Part shown: positions 8,448 to 16,490 of the stretch, in pieces | Numbering within the stretch: the stretch's first letter is position 1 | Layout: every line of letters starts with the position of its first letter | Assembly: GCF_011043545.1 (NCBI RefSeq) | Contig: NZ_JAAKGP010000007.1 | Location: 1 to 64,000 of the forward strand | Length of the DNA: 64,000 bases | DNA from: Rhodobacter sp. SGA-6-6 | Lineage (GTDB): Bacteria > Pseudomonadota > Alphaproteobacteria > Rhodobacterales > Rhodobacteraceae | Direction: 5' to 3' | The notes under the pieces: model-generated | What the model was told of the DNA's origin: nothing | The model's input: the letters and a program-made list of their open reading frames with translations, nothing else | The model's database searches: none | Position numbers and translations under genes: made by a program

Positions 8448-9848
8448 TCACCCCACCCGGGCGGTGGACAGAAGCCACAGCCCGAGCACGGTATAGCCCA
8501 CCATCAGCACCGTCAGCGGCAGATGCGCCAGCGCCCGCACCGGCCCGGCCAGCCGGAACGACAGCACGACGGCCAGGAGATGCGCGCCCAGGATCACCGC
8601 GAACTGGGTGCCGTAAAGCAGCGGCATCACCCGCGCATCGGTCAGGAAGCCGAAGGAGACGTAGAACGGCGGCAGGCCCAGCCAGCTGTCGCCGGTGAAG
8701 AACGGGTCGTTCAGCGCGGCCAGCGTGTATTGCCCCGCGGTCAGCAGCATCACCAGGTAATGCGCCGCATGATAGCCGCTGGCGATGGCGAGGAAGGACA
8801 GCATCACCCGGTCGGCCCGGAACGCCCCGCCCGAGAGCCGGGCGCCGAGCCGCATCCCTGCCCACAGCGCCGCCAGCGTCAGCGCGAAGGTGGCCAGAAG
8901 CCCGGCCGAATTCTGCCAGACCACGGCGGAGCGGCCCACGGGTTCCAGCGGGTTCTGGCCGATCAGGCCCTGCCAGAAGAAGGTCTCGCTCAGCCCCTCG
9001 AAGGTCAGCGCCGCCAGCGCCAGCGCGATGAAGACCATGGCCGACAGGTCCAGCGGCGGCATCCGCAGCACCTGCGCGCCCGGCCAGCCGGCCCTCTGGC
9101 GGGAGCGGGCACCCTCCGTCTCCACCCAGAAGGGCGCGATCCTGGAGACGAAGCCGAAAAGCACGGTCAGGAACTCGCCCTTCTGCAGCCAGTCCTCGCC
9201 CTCGGCCACGGCAAGGGCGAAGATCGCCAGCCAGTAGACCAGCGCCGCCTGCGCCAGCACCGCCGGGTCGTCGGGCGAGAGCGAGATCATCTGGAACCAG
9301 ATGAAGCAAAGGTAGAAGCCGATGGCGGGCCAGTGGCCGAGGCGGGAGAGCCCGATCCCTCCCCTGCGGCCGAGCAGCAGCCGGGCGACCCGCACCGGCC
9401 CGGTCCAGGGGTTGATCCAGCGCCAGAGGTTGCCGAAGACGGCCGAGGCCAGCGGGACGGCGATCCAGACCCCGGTCCAGAACACCAGCGTCATCAGGTT
9501 GTGCATCGGGTCGCGCGGGCCGAGGAAGCCGGTCAGCACGAGGCCGAGGAAGATGAGGAAGGCAAGGTAGGAGGTCAGCGCCTCGGGCAGGATGCGGCGG
9601 GTTTCCCACAGGGTATGGGCCTGCATCTGCGGCATCCGGCCCGAGAGGGCGGCCAGCACCGCGGTCAGCGCGACGGTCAGCGCGGCGGCGGCGATATAAT
9701 GCCCGGTCGGCAGGATCAGGATGACCGAGGGCGGCAGGGCACAGGCCAGCGCGACGGAAGGCAGCAGAACGGCCAGAGCGCCGCAGGCAAGGATTTTGGA
9801 AAATCCTTGCCAAAATTCTTTGAAGAATTTTGCGTTCCCGGCGGTCAC
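8448..9848 (-). CDS. Polytopic membrane protein of unrecognised family
   Basis: A 466-residue integral membrane protein with roughly 12 hydrophobic helices spread over its whole length. I do not recognise the family. Visible features are LSGRMPQMQAHTLWETRRIL after the second helix, an RWINPWTGP loop after the fourth, GHWPAIGFYLCFIWFQM, and the His-bearing helix region SGYHAAHYLVMLLTAG near the C-terminus. The chosen GTG at 9848 overlaps the DUF1185 stop (GTGA). The first residues (AKFFKEFWQGFSKIL) come from a hairpin repeat found elsewhere between genes, so translation may begin slightly later. Its place inside the operon suggests transport of substrate or product, or membrane electron transfer to the redox enzymes. 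Neither can be shown. Confidence 0.7.
   Translation of the reverse strand: MTAGNAKFFKEFWQGFSKILACGALAVLLPSVALACALPPSVILILPTGHYIAAAALTVALTAVLAALSGRMPQMQAHTLWETRRILPEALTSYLAFLIFLGLVLTGFLGPRDPMHNLMTLVFWTGVWIAVPLASAVFGNLWRWINPWTGPVRVARLLLGRRGGIGLSRLGHWPAIGFYLCFIWFQMISLSPDDPAVLAQAALVYWLAIFALAVAEGEDWLQKGEFLTVLFGFVSRIAPFWVETEGARSRQRAGWPGAQVLRMPPLDLSAMVFIALALAALTFEGLSETFFWQGLIGQNPLEPVGRSAVVWQNSAGLLATFALTLAALWAGMRLGARLSGGAFRADRVMLSFLAIASGYHAAHYLVMLLTAGQYTLAALNDPFFTGDSWLGLPPFYVSFGFLTDARVMPLLYGTQFAVILGAHLLAVVLSFRLAGPVRALAHLPLTVLMVGYTVLGLWLLSTARVG
9789..9832. repeat. Paired AT-rich hairpins (AAAATTC/GAATTTT family), copy 1
   Basis: Two adjacent perfect or near-perfect inverted repeats: AAGGATTTT/AAAATCCTT (9789-9808) and CAAAATTC/GAATTTTG (9811-9832). 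The second has the same arms as the hairpin at 22729-22750. Unusually, this copy lies inside the 5' end of the predicted membrane-protein gene. Confidence 0.7.
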
Positions 9849-10426
9849 CGCAGCCCGTCCTCCCCCTTCACCTGATGGGTCTCCAGCCCGCCCATGCGGG
9901 AATGCACCCGCCCGCCCCGCGCCATGGCCAGCGCGAACAGCACCTCGCCCGCCCGCGGCCCGTCGGCGCAAGCGACGGTGATCGCGTCGAAGCGTGACCG
10001 GACATAGGCCGCGTTCAGATGGCCGAGGGGAATGTCCAGCGTATGGCCCATACCGCCGACCTTCATCGCGCTCGGCACGATGGCGCGGCATTCCCCCAGG
10101 CGTTCCCGCATCCCGTAGCCGCCCGCGACATGCCAGAGCGCGCCATGCTCGGCCTCGCCCGCCTCGCCGACGAGGGCGCCCTTGCCGTAGGCGTCGATCC
10201 CCTCCCGCCCGCCGAGCGCGGCGACCAGCCGGTCGGTCAGCTCCAGCGCCAGCGGCTTCAGCGCCTCCATCGCCGGCTGCAGGTCGGGCTCGTAGCGGCC
10301 GGCGAAGGGATTGGCACAGATCGCGTAGATCGCGCCGCGCACGGGCGGGGGCGAGGCCACGGGTCCGCCCTCGTGGCGGATTTCCTCGACCTGGGTCACG
10401 ATCTTGCGGAGGGCGAAATCAGTCAT
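9845..10426 (-). CDS. DUF1185 / AA_synth (PF06684) family protein
   Basis: A 193-residue protein matching the 'amino acid synthesis' family DUF1185, with recognisable stretches ALVGEAGEAEHGALWHV, GHTLDIPLGH and RSRFDAITVACADGPRAGEV. Family crystal structures show a variant of the Bacillus chorismate mutase fold, but no reaction has been assigned. Here it sits between a UPF0280 gene (8-base overlap) and a membrane protein (4-base overlap) in a heterocycle-catabolism operon. A role in lactam or imide ring chemistry is therefore attractive but inferred. The ATG at 10426 is preceded by GGAAAGGAAG, a strong ribosome-binding site. Confidence 0.82.
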   Translation of the reverse strand: MTDFALRKIVTQVEEIRHEGGPVASPPPVRGAIYAICANPFAGRYEPDLQPAMEALKPLALELTDRLVAALGGREGIDAYGKGALVGEAGEAEHGALWHVAGGYGMRERLGECRAIVPSAMKVGGMGHTLDIPLGHLNAAYVRSRFDAITVACADGPRAGEVLFALAMARGGRVHSRMGGLETHQVKGEDGLR

Positions 10427-11249
10427 CTTCTTCCTTTCCCGGTGCCAGGAGGGCCAGACCCCCGGTCACCCGCCGGCCACCTTGCAGGTAAATCGCCGCG
10501 GCTTCAATCAGCCCGCGGGCGCGGAAGGCTTCGGCAGCGGCCAGCCCGGCCTCCAGCGCGGCGTCACGATCTTTCGGCGAAAGATCGGGCACGGCGACCG
10601 TCACCGGGCGCGCGCCGAGGTCGCTGTCCGCCTGCATCTCGCAAGCCGGGCGGCGCAGGATGCCCGGGTGTCCGGGCCGGTCCACCGCATTGGCCACCAT
10701 GGTCGCCGCCGCATCCGCCATGGCGGCGGTCCGCGCCAGCACCGTCACCGCATCGGCGATGCCGAGGGAGAAGCTGCGCCCGCGCCAGCCCGAGGTGGCA
10801 ATGCCCCGGATCGGGTCCCCCCACCCTACGGCGGTATGGTCCCTGCCGCCCGAGGCCGCCAAGGCGCAGGTCAGCCGCTGCCCGCGGGTCAGCAGCAGCG
10901 CGATATCGCCGCCGTTGTTCACACAGGCGCGGGTGATGCCCGGCCCCGCCAGCGCCGCCAGCACCTCCTCGGCCACCGCGCCGGCGACCGCGGCCATGGG
11001 GGTGATGAAGGCGGGGCGGAAGGGGGCGACGGCGGCGGCCATGCGGCGGGCGACAGGGCCGTGCAGCGGGGCATCTTCGGCGCGCAGGGCGGGAAGCTCC
11101 GCCACCAGTTCCCCCAGGATCGAGGCGAACCGCCGCGCCGCACGGGCATAGCTCTCACGGACCGCGGCAGGCGTGCCCCAGCCCTCGGCGACGATGTCGA
11201 TCGGCCCGTGCTGAAGGTGCAGCCGCCCGTCCGGCAGCAGCACCGCCAT
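10419..11249 (-). CDS. UPF0280 family protein (ApbE-like fold)
   Basis: A 276-residue protein of the UPF0280 family. It opens MAVLLPDGRLHLQHGPIDIV, which is where family members begin, and contains ITRACVNNGGDIALLL, resembling the GGD region of ApbE flavin transferases. ApbE proteins attach FMN to partner proteins; whether UPF0280 members do so is unknown. I chose ATG 11249, with GGAAG eight bases upstream. The open frame continues upstream to an ATG at 11354 that overlaps the reductase stop. That extension would be translated from an intergenic repeat (11277-11309), so I consider it untranslated. A flavin-related role for the neighbouring reductase is inference. Confidence 0.8.
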   Translation of the reverse strand: MAVLLPDGRLHLQHGPIDIVAEGWGTPAAVRESYARAARRFASILGELVAELPALRAEDAPLHGPVARRMAAAVAPFRPAFITPMAAVAGAVAEEVLAALAGPGITRACVNNGGDIALLLTRGQRLTCALAASGGRDHTAVGWGDPIRGIATSGWRGRSFSLGIADAVTVLARTAAMADAAATMVANAVDRPGHPGILRRPACEMQADSDLGARPVTVAVPDLSPKDRDAALEAGLAAAEAFRARGLIEAAAIYLQGGRRVTGGLALLAPGKEEDD

Positions 11250-11276
11250 CGCCCGGCTTCCCGCCGCCTTTCCTCT

Positions 11277-11309
11277 TTCTGGACGGCAAATATCCCCGCC
11301 GGAGGCCCC
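11277..11309. repeat. Intergenic GGGGATATTTG element, variant copy
   Basis: On the minus strand this reads GGCCTCCGGCGGGGATATTT followed by GCCGTCCAGAAAG. It is a variant of the CCCCGG(A/G)ATATTTGG element seen at four other gaps in this window. It lies between the 6-hydroxynicotinate reductase-like gene and the preferred UPF0280 start, which supports the shorter UPF0280 start. Confidence 0.6.
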
Positions 11310-11350
11310 GGCCGCCGCCAGGACCGCCGCTGTAGGAGAGAGGGCCCCGC

Positions 11351-12787
11351 TCATCCCTCCCCCCATCGTTCGACCCGCGCGGCGGTGGGGTATTCGGCCC
11401 CTTCCTCCATCACCCGGTCCAGATCGCGGATCGCGTCCTCGTGCCCGCCCATGGCGAGATACTCCGCCCGCGGCAGGGTGAACTCCAGGGGAGCCACCAG
11501 CGCCGGCGTCGGCACATAGCCGAAGGCGCCCTTTGGCAGCCGGGTCACGTCGACCATGAAGGTGATGCCGCCGCCGGGCCAGACCCAGGTCTCGGCCCCG
11601 CCGCAGGTCAGCCTTGTCGCGCCGCCCTGCACCGAGCGGGTCAGCCGCACCGGGTTCTTCGTCACCCCGGCCCGCAGCGAGCCGCCGGCGCCCCCCATGA
11701 ACAGGACAGTGCAGAGCGAGGGTTCGCAATTCTCGTCAATCAGTTGCACGGTCTTCCTCAGATCCGGTGGCAACTCCTGCCGGACCGGCCGCAGGTCCTG
11801 ATCCAGCAGGTAATAGCCGTATTCCTCGCCGGTGGTCGACACCATCAAGAGCCGCAGCCCCGGCCGCGCGCCCTTGGCCGCCTGCCAGTCGCCGAGGATC
11901 TCCAGCGGGTCGGTCAGCCGCGTGCCGCCCCAGCCCTGCCCGGGCTCCGACACCCGGAAATAGCGCCCGGGGGTGGAGCGGTGGCCCTTGATCCTGATCC
12001 CGCTGGGCGGCCACCCCAGCACCTTGCCGGCCTGATGCTCGGAGACCACGCCGGTGATGTGGTCGTCCACCACCACCACCTCGTCCACCAGCCCCTGCCA
12101 TTGCACCGCGAACATGCCGATGGTGGCCGAGCCGCAGCCGACCCGCATCCGCCGCTCCGGCACGCCGTCCACCACCGGCGCCCGCCCGGCCTGCACGATG
12201 ACGCGGGAGCCGCCCTCGATCTCCATCTCCACCGCCTCGCCGTTGCACAGGCTGAGCAGCGTGGCGCAGGTGACGCGGCCCTTGGCCTTGTCGCCGCCGG
12301 TCAGGTGATGGACGCCGCCGAGCGACAGCATCTGGCTGCCGTATTCGGCGGTGGTGACATGGCCGATCGCCTGCCCCGCCACCCGCACCACCGCGCCCTC
12401 GGGGCCGACGAAACGGTCGGTGTCGATCTTCACCTTCACCCCGCAGTAGGAGAAGATCGCCTCGGTCACCACCGTCACCATGTCGGCGCCGCCGAGGCGG
12501 GACGACACGATGAAAGGCGCGGGCTTGTAGTCCGGGTAGGTGGTGCCGGCGCCGATGCCGGTGACGAAGGCATCGGCCGGCACCGGACTGCCGTCCCAGT
12601 CCCGCGCGGCGAAGGGGACAACGCGGCCGCCCTGTTCCACCGCATGGGACAGCATCACCACCGGGTCGGTGCGGACGATTCTCCCGGCCTCGTTGGCATA
12701 GCGGTCGCAGGCGCCGGTCTGGCCCGGGGCGATGTAGCACATCACCGGGCAGGCATCGCAGCGAATCTTTTCGGGCGCTTGGGTCAC
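11351..12787 (-). CDS. 6-hydroxynicotinate reductase-like iron-sulfur protein
   Basis: A 478-residue protein similar to proteins annotated as 6-hydroxynicotinate reductase. In anaerobic nicotinate degradation that enzyme reduces 6-hydroxynicotinate to 1,4,5,6-tetrahydro-6-oxonicotinate. The N-terminus has a Cys cluster C10-x2-C13-x3-C17-x9-C27 (CDACPVMCYIAPGQTGAC), suitable for a 4Fe-4S cluster. Further recognisable segments are GIGAGTTYPDYKPAPFI, GGVHHLTGGDKAKGRVT and VVVDDHITGVVSEHQAGKVLG. The start is GTG (12787) with GGGAG nine bases upstream. It lies directly downstream of the molybdenum hydroxylase, the same order of reactions as in nicotinate catabolism. The actual ring substrate may differ. 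Confidence 0.72.
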   Translation of the reverse strand: MTQAPEKIRCDACPVMCYIAPGQTGACDRYANEAGRIVRTDPVVMLSHAVEQGGRVVPFAARDWDGSPVPADAFVTGIGAGTTYPDYKPAPFIVSSRLGGADMVTVVTEAIFSYCGVKVKIDTDRFVGPEGAVVRVAGQAIGHVTTAEYGSQMLSLGGVHHLTGGDKAKGRVTCATLLSLCNGEAVEMEIEGGSRVIVQAGRAPVVDGVPERRMRVGCGSATIGMFAVQWQGLVDEVVVVDDHITGVVSEHQAGKVLGWPPSGIRIKGHRSTPGRYFRVSEPGQGWGGTRLTDPLEILGDWQAAKGARPGLRLLMVSTTGEEYGYYLLDQDLRPVRQELPPDLRKTVQLIDENCEPSLCTVLFMGGAGGSLRAGVTKNPVRLTRSVQGGATRLTCGGAETWVWPGGGITFMVDVTRLPKGAFGYVPTPALVAPLEFTLPRAEYLAMGGHEDAIRDLDRVMEEGAEYPTAARVERWGEG

Positions 12788-12814
12788 GGCCGGGCTCCCT
12801 GCGGCAGCGCAGGA

Positions 12815-12861
12815 GCGGGGGCCAGCCCCCGCACCCCCGGAGTATTTGGATCAAGAGGAAG
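12815..12861. repeat. Intergenic hairpin plus AGTATTTGG element
   Basis: A GCGGGGGC/GCCCCCGC hairpin (12816-12832) is followed by CACCCCCGGAGTATTTGGAT (12832-12851) and CAAGAGGAAGG. It matches the elements at 32583-32636 and 51208-51257, here in plus orientation although both flanking genes are minus. It fills most of the 88-base gap between the Mo-hydroxylase stop and the reductase start. Confidence 0.65.
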
Positions 12862-12875
12862 GGGGCGCAGGACTT

Positions 12876-15560
12876 TCATTCCCGGCCCTCCATCGCGGCG
12901 AGGATGCGGTGGGGCAGCGCCGGGGTGCGGGCGATCTCCGCCCCGGTGGCGTGGCGGATGGCGTTCAGGATCGCCGGGGCGGTGGGGATCAGCACGTGTT
13001 CGCCCAGGCCCTTGGCGCCGAAGGGGCCTTCGGGGTCGGGGATCTCGATCAGGATCGGGTCGATGGGCGGCACGTCGCCGGTGGTGGGGATCAGGTAGTC
13101 GTGCAGGTTCTCGGTCCGGCCGGGCAGGTATTCCTCCATCAGCGCCATGCCGATGCCCTGGGCGATGCCGCCCTCGATCTGGCCGCGGGCGAGGAGCGGG
13201 TTGATCACCCGGCCGAGGTCGTGGGCGGCGGTGATCCGGTGCAGGCGGACGGTGCCGAGGGCCGGGTCCACCTCCAGCTCCACCAGCTGCGCGCCGTAGC
13301 CGTAGACGGCATAGGGAATGCCCTGGCCGTCGGCATCCAGCGGGCGGGTCGGCGGGTCGTAGCTCTCCTCCGCCGACAGCGCATAGCCGCGCGGGTCGGC
13401 GGGCAGCGCGCGCAGGTCGATCTCGCGCCGTATGGTCCCTTCGGTGACGAGGAGGCGTCCCGGCGCCGGCGTGAGGACGGACCCTTCGCCCGCATTGGCC
13501 AGGCGCAGGACCGCCGCCCGCAGCGCCAGCGCCGCCTTCTGCGCCGCCCGCCCGGTGACATAGGTCTGCCGGCTGGCCGAGGTCTTGCCGGCGTCCGGGG
13601 TCAGCGCGGTGTCGGGGCCGACCAGCCGCAGGGCCCCGACCGGCAGCCCGAGCGCATCGGCGGCGATCTGCGGGATCACGGTGTTCGAGCCCTGGCCGAT
13701 GTCGGTGGCGCCCTGGTGCAGCACCACCTCTCCGGCATGGGTGATGCCGATGCGGATGGTGGAGGGGTTGGGCAGGGCGGTGTTGCCGCAGCCATACCAG
13801 CAGGAGGCGACGCCGATGCCGCGGCCCTTGCCTTCCTGCGCCCAGGCCAGGCCCCGCCTCCAGGACGGCCGCAGGGCTTCCAGGCAGGGGCCGATCCCCA
13901 CCGCCTGCAGGGCATTGCCGGTGGGCGAGGTGTCGCCGTCGCGCAGCGCGTTCAGGATGCGGAACTCCAGCCGGTCGATCCCCGCCTTCCCGGCCAGCCG
14001 GTCGTAGAGCACCTCCTGCCAGAGCGCCGCCTGCGGCACGCCGAAGCCGCGGAAGGCGCCGGAGACCGGGCCATGGGTATGCACCGCCCGCGCCCGGGCA
14101 TGGATGGCGGGGGTGCGGTAGGGGCCGGAGACATGCACCGGCACCCGGTTCGCCACCGTCGGCCCCCAGCTGGAATAGGCGCCGGTGTCGAAGCGGCCCT
14201 CGAACTCCATCCCGGTGATCCGGCCCGTCGCATCGCAGCCGATCCGGCCCCGCATCCCGGCCGGGTGGCGCTTGGTGGTGGAGGCCATGCTCTCGCCCCG
14301 CGTATAGGCCATGCGCGCCGGGCGGCCGGTCTTCAGCGCCACCAGCCCGATCAGCGGCTGCAGCGAGACATCCAGCTTCGAGCCGAAGCCGCCGCCGACC
14401 GCCGAGGGGATGATGCGCAGCCTGTCGACCGGCAGCCCGAGGATGGCCGCGGTCTCCTCGCGGTCCATGCCGGGGGCCTGGGTGCAGGCGCGGATGACCA
14501 GGGTGTCGCCCTCCAGCCAGGCCGCCCCGGCCTCGGGCTCGATATAGGCATGTTCGACGAAGGCGGTGGCGAAGCTGCCCTCGACCACATGGGCCGAGGC
14601 CGCCAGAGCCGCCGCCGCATCGCCGCGCCGCACCCGGCCCTCGATCAGCAGGTTGCCGGGGCGGTTGGGGTGGATCAGGGGGGCATCTTCGGCCTCGGCT
14701 TCGGCGGGGCTATGCAACGCGGGCAAGGGATGCCATTCCACCGGGAAATCCGAAAGGTCGGTCTCGGCCCCCGGCTCGAAGGCCACCAGCGCCACGCATT
14801 CGCCGCGGAAGCGGGCGGGAGAGGCGGCGATGGCGGGTTGGTCGGCGAAGGGCGGGATGACGGAAAAGGCGTTGCGGCCGGGGATGTCGGCGGCGGTGAA
14901 GACCGCGGCGACGCCCGGGCGGGCGGCGAAGCCGGCGAGGTCGCCAAGGCGGAAGGCGGCATGGGGATGCGGCGAGCGGATCGCCTTCACCACCAGCGCG
15001 CCCGCGGGCACCACGTCGTCGCCGAACAGGTCGCCCGCCACCTTGGCCGCGCCGTCCAGCCGGGGCAGCGCCGCGCCCACGGCCCGACCGGCGGCCGGGG
15101 CCTCCGGGGCTGCGACCCCCTGCCCCGCCGCCACCACCGCCGCGACGATCCGGGCATAGCCGGTGCAGCGGCAGAGGACGCCGCCGAGGGCCTGGCGCAC
15201 CATGGCCTCGTCCGGCTGCGGCCGGCGCTCCAGCAGCTCCGCCGCCGCCATCAGCATCCCCGGGGTGCAGATGCCGCATTGCGCCGCGCCTTCGGCCAGG
15301 AAGGCGGCGCGCAGGCGGGTCAGGACGGGGGTTTCGGCCTCCACCGTGGTGACCTCGCGGCCTTCGACCCGGGCCAGCGGGGTCAGGCAGGCGCAGGTGG
15401 CCCAGCCGTCCACCAGCACGGTGCAGGCGCCGCAATCGCCGGCGTCGCAGCCGACCTTGGTGCCGGTCTTGCCCAGTCTTTCCCGCAAGGTCAGGCTCAG
15501 CCGCTCGGCGGGCGGAGCCTCCGCGGCGACCTCCTTTCCGTTGAGCCGGAACCGGATCAC
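12876..15560 (-). CDS. Molybdenum hydroxylase, fused Fe-S and molybdopterin-binding subunits (xanthine dehydrogenase family)
   Basis: An 894-residue fusion of the small and large subunits of a xanthine dehydrogenase/nicotinate hydroxylase-type enzyme that hydroxylates N-heterocycles or purines with water as oxygen donor. The N-terminal about 150 residues carry two 2Fe-2S sites: C38-x4-C43-x2-C46-x11-C58 (plant type) and C95-x2-C98 with C130-x-C132. The molybdopterin part follows from about residue 170. The catalytic-type Glu is E854 in GLGE near the C-terminus. The start is GTG at 15560, overlapping the FAD-subunit stop (GTGA). Fusion in the order Fe-S then Mo, with a separate FAD subunit, is less common than three separate genes. 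Specificity is not deducible. Confidence 0.88.
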   Translation of the reverse strand: MIRFRLNGKEVAAEAPPAERLSLTLRERLGKTGTKVGCDAGDCGACTVLVDGWATCACLTPLARVEGREVTTVEAETPVLTRLRAAFLAEGAAQCGICTPGMLMAAAELLERRPQPDEAMVRQALGGVLCRCTGYARIVAAVVAAGQGVAAPEAPAAGRAVGAALPRLDGAAKVAGDLFGDDVVPAGALVVKAIRSPHPHAAFRLGDLAGFAARPGVAAVFTAADIPGRNAFSVIPPFADQPAIAASPARFRGECVALVAFEPGAETDLSDFPVEWHPLPALHSPAEAEAEDAPLIHPNRPGNLLIEGRVRRGDAAAALAASAHVVEGSFATAFVEHAYIEPEAGAAWLEGDTLVIRACTQAPGMDREETAAILGLPVDRLRIIPSAVGGGFGSKLDVSLQPLIGLVALKTGRPARMAYTRGESMASTTKRHPAGMRGRIGCDATGRITGMEFEGRFDTGAYSSWGPTVANRVPVHVSGPYRTPAIHARARAVHTHGPVSGAFRGFGVPQAALWQEVLYDRLAGKAGIDRLEFRILNALRDGDTSPTGNALQAVGIGPCLEALRPSWRRGLAWAQEGKGRGIGVASCWYGCGNTALPNPSTIRIGITHAGEVVLHQGATDIGQGSNTVIPQIAADALGLPVGALRLVGPDTALTPDAGKTSASRQTYVTGRAAQKAALALRAAVLRLANAGEGSVLTPAPGRLLVTEGTIRREIDLRALPADPRGYALSAEESYDPPTRPLDADGQGIPYAVYGYGAQLVELEVDPALGTVRLHRITAAHDLGRVINPLLARGQIEGGIAQGIGMALMEEYLPGRTENLHDYLIPTTGDVPPIDPILIEIPDPEGPFGAKGLGEHVLIPTAPAILNAIRHATGAEIARTPALPHRILAAMEGRE

Positions 15561-16375
15561 AGCGCCGCCTCCACCGCCCGGCGGACCAGTTCGGCCGCCG
15601 CCCGCAGCCGATACGCCGCACTCGCCCGCACGTCGTCGATGGGCGCCAGCGCCGCCGCCACCGCAGCCGGATCGACCCGGGCCGCGGCGCCCTCCACCGG
15701 CCCGCAGAGCGCCGCCTCCACCGAAGGCAGCCGGCGGGGCACCGGGGAACAGGCGCCGACCGCCACCGCCGCCGCCTCGATCCGCCCGCCCGAGACCTCC
15801 AGCCGCACCGCGGCCGAGGCGATGGAGATCACCAGATGCGCCCGCGCGCCCAGCTTGCCGAAGGCGGAAACGCCCGCCAGCCCTGCCCGCGGCAGCAGCA
15901 CCGCCGCGAGCAGTTCTCCCGGCCGCAGGTCCACGCGCCGGGGTCCGAGCAGGAAATCCTCCAGCGCCAACAGCCGGGTGCCGGTGGCGGAGGCCAGTTC
16001 CACCTTCGCCCCAAGCACCAGAAGCGGCGGCACCCCGTCGGCGGCGGGAGAGGCGTTGCAGAGGTTGCCGCCGATTGTGCCGGCGTTCTGCACCTGCCGC
16101 CCGCCGACCTGCAGCGCCGCCTGTTGCAGGGCGCGGGTGGCGGGGGGCAGCGACGCCTCGGCAATAGCGGTCCAGCTGGTGCAGGCGCCGATCCGCAACC
16201 CCTCCGGCCCCTCGGCGATCCCCGTGATCCCGGGCAGGGCGGCGAGGTCCATCACCGGCCCCTTCAGCCGCGGCCCCGCCAGCGGATAAAGATCCGTCCC
16301 GCCCGCCAGCACCCGCGCCCCGCCCGCTGCCGCGGCCAGCGCCTGCTCCAGGCTGTCGGGGCGAAGGTAATCCAT
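15557..16375 (-). CDS. Molybdenum hydroxylase FAD-binding subunit (CoxM/XdhB-type)
   Basis: The 272-residue flavin subunit passes electrons from the 2Fe-2S clusters to the acceptor. It has the two FAD-binding signatures: VLAGGTDLYPL (about residues 22-32) and TIGGNLCNASPAAD (about 95-108). The C-terminal CO_deh_flav_C region follows. The ATG at 16375 begins MDYLRPDSLEQAL, a usual family start. This is the first gene of the minus-strand operon. Its promoter region (16376-16480) is shared with the divergent marR and contains inverted repeats. Confidence 0.88.
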   Translation of the reverse strand: MDYLRPDSLEQALAAAAGGARVLAGGTDLYPLAGPRLKGPVMDLAALPGITGIAEGPEGLRIGACTSWTAIAEASLPPATRALQQAALQVGGRQVQNAGTIGGNLCNASPAADGVPPLLVLGAKVELASATGTRLLALEDFLLGPRRVDLRPGELLAAVLLPRAGLAGVSAFGKLGARAHLVISIASAAVRLEVSGGRIEAAAVAVGACSPVPRRLPSVEAALCGPVEGAAARVDPAAVAAALAPIDDVRASAAYRLRAAAELVRRAVEAAL

Positions 16376-16390
16376 CCGCTCGGGCCCATC

Positions 16391-16404
16391 GTTCGTATGC
16401 GAAC
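16391..16404. promoter_or_regulatory. Candidate MarR operator GTTCG-N4-CGAAC
   Basis: Perfect five-base inverted arms GTTCG (16391-16395) and CGAAC (16400-16404) around TATG lie 15 bases upstream of the FAD-subunit start, in the shared divergent promoter region. The position fits autoregulated control of the catabolic operon by the neighbouring MarR protein. The binding protein is inferred. Confidence 0.5.
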
Positions 16405-16462
16405 AAGGTGCCAAGCCCGGGGCCGGCCTGTCAACAGCTGTCCCTTGCGCGGGGCAAAAGCC

Positions 16463-16490
16463 TATGGTCCATTCGGGCGCATGGACCATA
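16463..16490. promoter_or_regulatory. Ten-base inverted repeat over the marR start codon
   Basis: TATGGTCCAT (16463-16472) and ATGGACCATA (16481-16490) are perfect inverted arms separated by eight bases. The right arm includes the marR start codon. It could be an autoregulatory operator or translation-blocking hairpin. It may instead be one copy of a dispersed ATGGACCAT repeat that also occurs around the desaturase gene at 38-39 kb. Confidence 0.5.

Noticed and set aside
11250-11354. Upstream ATG of the UPF0280 gene overlapping the reductase stop
   Set aside because: The ATGA overlap is tempting, but the added residues are translated from an intergenic repeat and the family begins at the later ATG.
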